Translations under genes and position numbers: made by a program
Shown here: piece by piece, positions 61,835-64,000 of the stretch
How positions within the stretch are numbered: the first letter of the stretch is position 1
Layout: each line of letters starts with the position of its first letter
The notes under the pieces: model-generated
The model's input: the letters and a program-made list of their open reading frames with translations, nothing else
Database searches by the model: none
Told to the model about the DNA's origin: nothing
NCBI RefSeq assembly: GCF_004349065.1
Contig: NZ_SMKZ01000024.1
Location: 28,522 to 92,521 of the forward strand
Source of the DNA: Jiangella asiatica
Lineage (GTDB): Bacteria > Actinomycetota > Actinomycetes > Jiangellales > Jiangellaceae
Direction: 5' to 3'
Length of the DNA stretch: 64,000 nt

Positions 61835-62275
61835 ATGACGGATCACGACGGCGCCCAGCCCACTGACGGTGCCCAGACGGCGCCCGACGAGCTTTACACC
61901 CTCCCTGACCAGTTCGAGCCGCCGCCCGTCGAGACGCGCCCGCTGGAGATCCAGCCCGACTACGAGATCCTCCCCGATCGGCCCGACACCGGCCCGCCGG
62001 ACGGCTGCTTCCCCGACCTCGCCAGCCGCGAGGAGCTGGAGATGGCGCTGCGCCGGGCCCAGCTGGTGATGGACGACTGCGAGACGCTGCTCGACCCGGC
62101 AATCCGCGCGATGGAGGACGGCGCCTGGGTGAGCCGGCTGGCCGACGAGTTCTCCAACGGCCTGACCACACACGCCCGGTTGGCCGGCACCATCGCCGGC
62201 AACTGCGTCGACCTGATCCAGGAGGCCCTGGAAAACAGGGGCAGTGACGACGTCATCGATGCGAGGCCGATGTGA
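61835..62275 (+). CDS. Uncharacterised helical protein (146 aa)
   Basis: 146 aa from the ATG at 61835, preceded by cgaaggcga. The first 65 residues are acidic, proline-rich and disordered; the second half is two long helices (EELEMALRRAQLVMDDCETL, FSNGLTTHARLAGTIAGNCV), reminiscent of WXG100-like hairpin proteins but without a clear WxG. It overlaps the next gene (GTGA), so the two products are probably made in fixed proportion. Function unknown; a type VII secretion-related or cell-envelope pair is a guess from form only. Confidence 0.6.
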   Translation: MTDHDGAQPTDGAQTAPDELYTLPDQFEPPPVETRPLEIQPDYEILPDRPDTGPPDGCFPDLASREELEMALRRAQLVMDDCETLLDPAIRAMEDGAWVSRLADEFSNGLTTHARLAGTIAGNCVDLIQEALENRGSDDVIDARPM

Positions 62276-63339
62276 CCAAGGCAGCAGGCGGCCTCGGGCC
62301 GGACACGGGCAAGACCGCCGGCGGCGACCTGGACAAGAGCTCGCTCCCGGCCGGCGAGGAGTCCCCCTACGCGGACTACGACGTCTCCACCGACCCGAAC
62401 GCATACTCCGACGACGGCGGCGGTGGCGGCGGCTACGACGGCGGCGGCGGTGAGGACTACGGCGACGACTCGACCAGCACGGGGCCCGACACCGAGGACG
62501 GCACCGGCACCGACGCGGAGACCGACGGCGACCAGGAGGTCGACGCCGAGACCGACTCCGGGACGGACGCCGAGACCGACACGGACACCGAGACCGACAA
62601 CCCCGTCGTCGAGCACGAGTTCGAGACCGAGACGCCGACCCGGCCCATCCCCGAGGAGCCGCAGCCGCCGAAACCCAACCAGGTCTCCATCGACATCGAG
62701 GCCATGACGAGGCTGGTCGCGGCCATGGAGCGGGCCGGAGAGCAGGTCCATGCACTGCGTGAGGAGATGCGCTCCATCCTGTCCGGCGTGCACATCGAGA
62801 CCTCCGAGACCAACCGGTTCGAGGAGGTGTCGACGTGGATCGCCGACGAGCTGCCCGGCCTGCGCCGCCGGCTGGCCATGGCGCAGGACCTCGCCGGCGA
62901 GGGCGGACTGTCCACCCAGCCCGACGGCAACCACGTGCCACGGCCCTACGTCGGCGACGAGACCAAAGTGCCGACCTGTCCGCCGCACGAGTCCTACGAC
63001 AACGGTCGGCAGACGGCGGAGCGCTTCACCGTCCCGCACGACCCCGACACCACCCGCCAGCTGATCGCGGACCTGAAGGCCGGCCGGCACGACCCGTACT
63101 ACGCCCGCGAGTTCGCGCACACCACCGACCCGGAGACGCTGGTGCGGACCATCGCCTCGGCCGGTGACGGCGAGGCGGCGGCCGAGCTGGCCGAGCTCAC
63201 TGCATCGACGGTGGCGACCGCCGCCCGCGGCACCGGCGAGCTGGCGCCGCCGGCCGGCTACGAGGAGCAATGGGCGGCGCTTCGGGAGAGCGACGACCCC
63301 GACGTGGCCGCGGCTGCGGAGCAGCTGCGGCCGGCCTGA
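62272..63339 (+). CDS. Uncharacterised acidic-linker protein (355 aa), possible partner of the preceding gene
   Basis: 355 aa, GTG start overlapping the previous stop. Residues 20-125 are a low-complexity acidic tract (Gly repeats, then many Thr/Asp/Glu repeats such as TDTETDTDTE-like text). A helical region follows (MTRLVAAMERAGEQVHALRE, then RFEEVSTWIADELPGLRRRL) that again resembles a WXG-type hairpin, and a C-terminal part with DPDTTRQLIADLKAGRHDPY and DPETLVRTIASAGDG, patterns seen in large ESX-associated actinobacterial proteins. No toxin domain is visible. Function unknown. Confidence 0.62.
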   Translation: MTKAAGGLGPDTGKTAGGDLDKSSLPAGEESPYADYDVSTDPNAYSDDGGGGGGYDGGGGEDYGDDSTSTGPDTEDGTGTDAETDGDQEVDAETDSGTDAETDTDTETDNPVVEHEFETETPTRPIPEEPQPPKPNQVSIDIEAMTRLVAAMERAGEQVHALREEMRSILSGVHIETSETNRFEEVSTWIADELPGLRRRLAMAQDLAGEGGLSTQPDGNHVPRPYVGDETKVPTCPPHESYDNGRQTAERFTVPHDPDTTRQLIADLKAGRHDPYYAREFAHTTDPETLVRTIASAGDGEAAAELAELTASTVATAARGTGELAPPAGYEEQWAALRESDDPDVAAAAEQLRPA

Positions 63340-63347
63340 CGCCGGCC
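63329..63347 (+). terminator. Short GC-rich hairpin at the end of the acidic-protein gene
   Basis: GGCCGGC (63329-63335) and GCCGGCC (63341-63347) form a 7-bp stem with loop CTGAC that contains the stop codon. Short and without T-run; a possible terminator. Confidence 0.35.
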
Positions 63348-63756
63348 AACCATCAGCGGTTCGGGCCCTCCAGCCTGCTGGACCGGGCGTCTGCCGGCGG
63401 AGATCTCGCAGGCCGGGCGGCATCGCATGGCCGTCCTGGGGTCCGCCCCTGGCGATTTGCCCAGCGTGCAGCAAACTGCGCTCGCCGACCCAATGCCGAC
63501 CGTAGTCACGGCTCCAGCTCGCGGCCGGCCCCGCGGCGCGTCGCCCCTGACCGATCCACTGGCCGAAGTTGCAGATCGAACATGTGTCCGGTATCTTCAT
63601 TGCCAGATTTAGACGGGCGTCCGGTTCGGAGGCCACGTCTTTCACGGTCAGACGCCAGGTGGCGTCGTGGTCGTCCGCCCCAGCCGGTTGGTGAACGCGG
63701 GTGGTCCGCTCGTGCGTCGAGCGCATCCGGATAGTCATGGCGGCTGGGAGGTCGTA
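63348..63756. other. About 410 bases without a recognisable gene
   Basis: Short open frames only; none shows a motif I can name. It precedes the DUF222/HNH gene and should contain its promoter. Confidence 0.4.
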
Positions 63757-64000
63757 GTGGTGTTCGATCAGGCCGGCATGGCCGCCTACGCAGATGACGA
63801 TGATGGTGCGGGTGCGAGGAGTCACCACGACGTCGCCGTGCTGTCGCAGTTCCTACCGGGTCCAGAGCTGGCTGCCGCGCTCGCCGAGGTCGACCCGGCC
63901 GAGCTGCCCACCCACGATGTCGTGCTGGTGGCGCGAGCGTGGGAGCGGCTCAAGGCCCACGCCGAGGCGCAGCAGGTCCGGGTGTTCGCCGAGCTGGCCG
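63757..64000 (+). CDS. DUF222 / HNH endonuclease (13E12-type) protein, 3' end outside the window
   Basis: Starts at GTG 63757 with gggagg 5 bases upstream. The visible 81 residues (FLPGPELAAALAEVDPAELP, then DVVLVARAWERLKAHAEAQQ) match the N-terminal DUF222 domain of the 13E12-repeat proteins, which usually carry an HNH nuclease at the C-terminus. They are multicopy in many actinobacteria and of uncertain role. The nuclease part is beyond the window. Confidence 0.7.
   Translation, partial: MVFDQAGMAAYADDDDGAGARSHHDVAVLSQFLPGPELAAALAEVDPAELPTHDVVLVARAWERLKAHAEAQQVRVFAELA

Noticed and set aside
61960..63828. 622-aa open frame on the minus strand
   Set aside because: Opposite two overlapping plus-strand genes; its repeats mirror their acidic tract. 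No start signal or recognisable domain.
1..64000. CRISPR arrays and intact transposases
   Set aside because: No regularly spaced repeats and no recognisable transposase were found; mobile-element signs are limited to two integrase remnants and the palindromes.

Overview
The window is a 64 kb piece of a very GC-rich chromosome. The gene families (Rne/Rng ribonuclease beside rplU-rpmA-obgE, proB-proA, a HesB-like protein, a DUF222/HNH '13E12-type' protein, many sugar ABC importers, frequent GTG starts and GTGA/TGATG overlaps) point to a soil-type actinobacterium. Jiangella or a related genus would fit, but this is inferred from gene content only.

Layout. 1-14.7 kb is catabolic. An oligopeptide-type ABC importer (permeases and a fused double ATPase) ends at a perfect 16-bp hairpin. 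It faces a minus-strand trio (TPP enzyme, DapB-like dehydrogenase, aminomutase-like PLP enzyme). A plus-strand set follows (serine hydrolase, VOC protein, FAD monooxygenase, FAH-family hydrolase), convergent with a D-aminoacylase-like amidohydrolase. 15-21 kb is a patchwork: a lipoprotein, a decayed tyrosine integrase, a TetR regulator with a likely operator, an ArsR/SRPBCC/DHFR-like operon, a HesB-like protein, a frameshifted DHFR-like gene and a peptidase E.

21-30 kb is one minus-strand sugar operon (binding protein, two permeases, glycoside hydrolase, LacI regulator, isomerase-like protein, zinc dehydrogenase). Its promoter is followed by two identical 14-bp palindromes, almost certainly LacI-type operators. 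31-39.4 kb is a second minus-strand import operon (opine-dehydrogenase-like enzyme, Tat-lipoprotein binding protein, two permeases, racemase, AceE/transketolase-like enzyme) with a divergent GntR regulator.

39.5-45.6 kb is the most interesting part: an accessory island between an integrase remnant and the 3' end of a tRNA-Ala. Two overlapping divergent promoters drive a MazG-like gene one way and a four-gene translationally coupled operon the other way (acyl-carrier-like protein, XRE regulator, ImmA/IrrE metallopeptidase, thymidylate-synthase-like enzyme). A convergent gene encodes a relative of phage 5-hydroxymethyl-dU DNA kinase / thymine-pyrophosphorylase enzymes. Together they look like a regulated nucleobase or DNA hypermodification system.

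45.6-61.7 kb is housekeeping on the minus strand: phosphatase, rsfS, nadD, a 48-aa membrane protein, proA, proB, obgE, rpmA, rplU, rne, a TIGR03936-type protein and a TIGR03960-type radical SAM protein. The last two, normally neighbours, are split by an insertion of three genes, two of them frameshifted, around a perfect 34-bp palindrome. A related palindrome sits at the 3' end of rne. The window ends with two uncharacterised coupled genes (acidic, possibly secretion-related) and the start of a DUF222/HNH gene.
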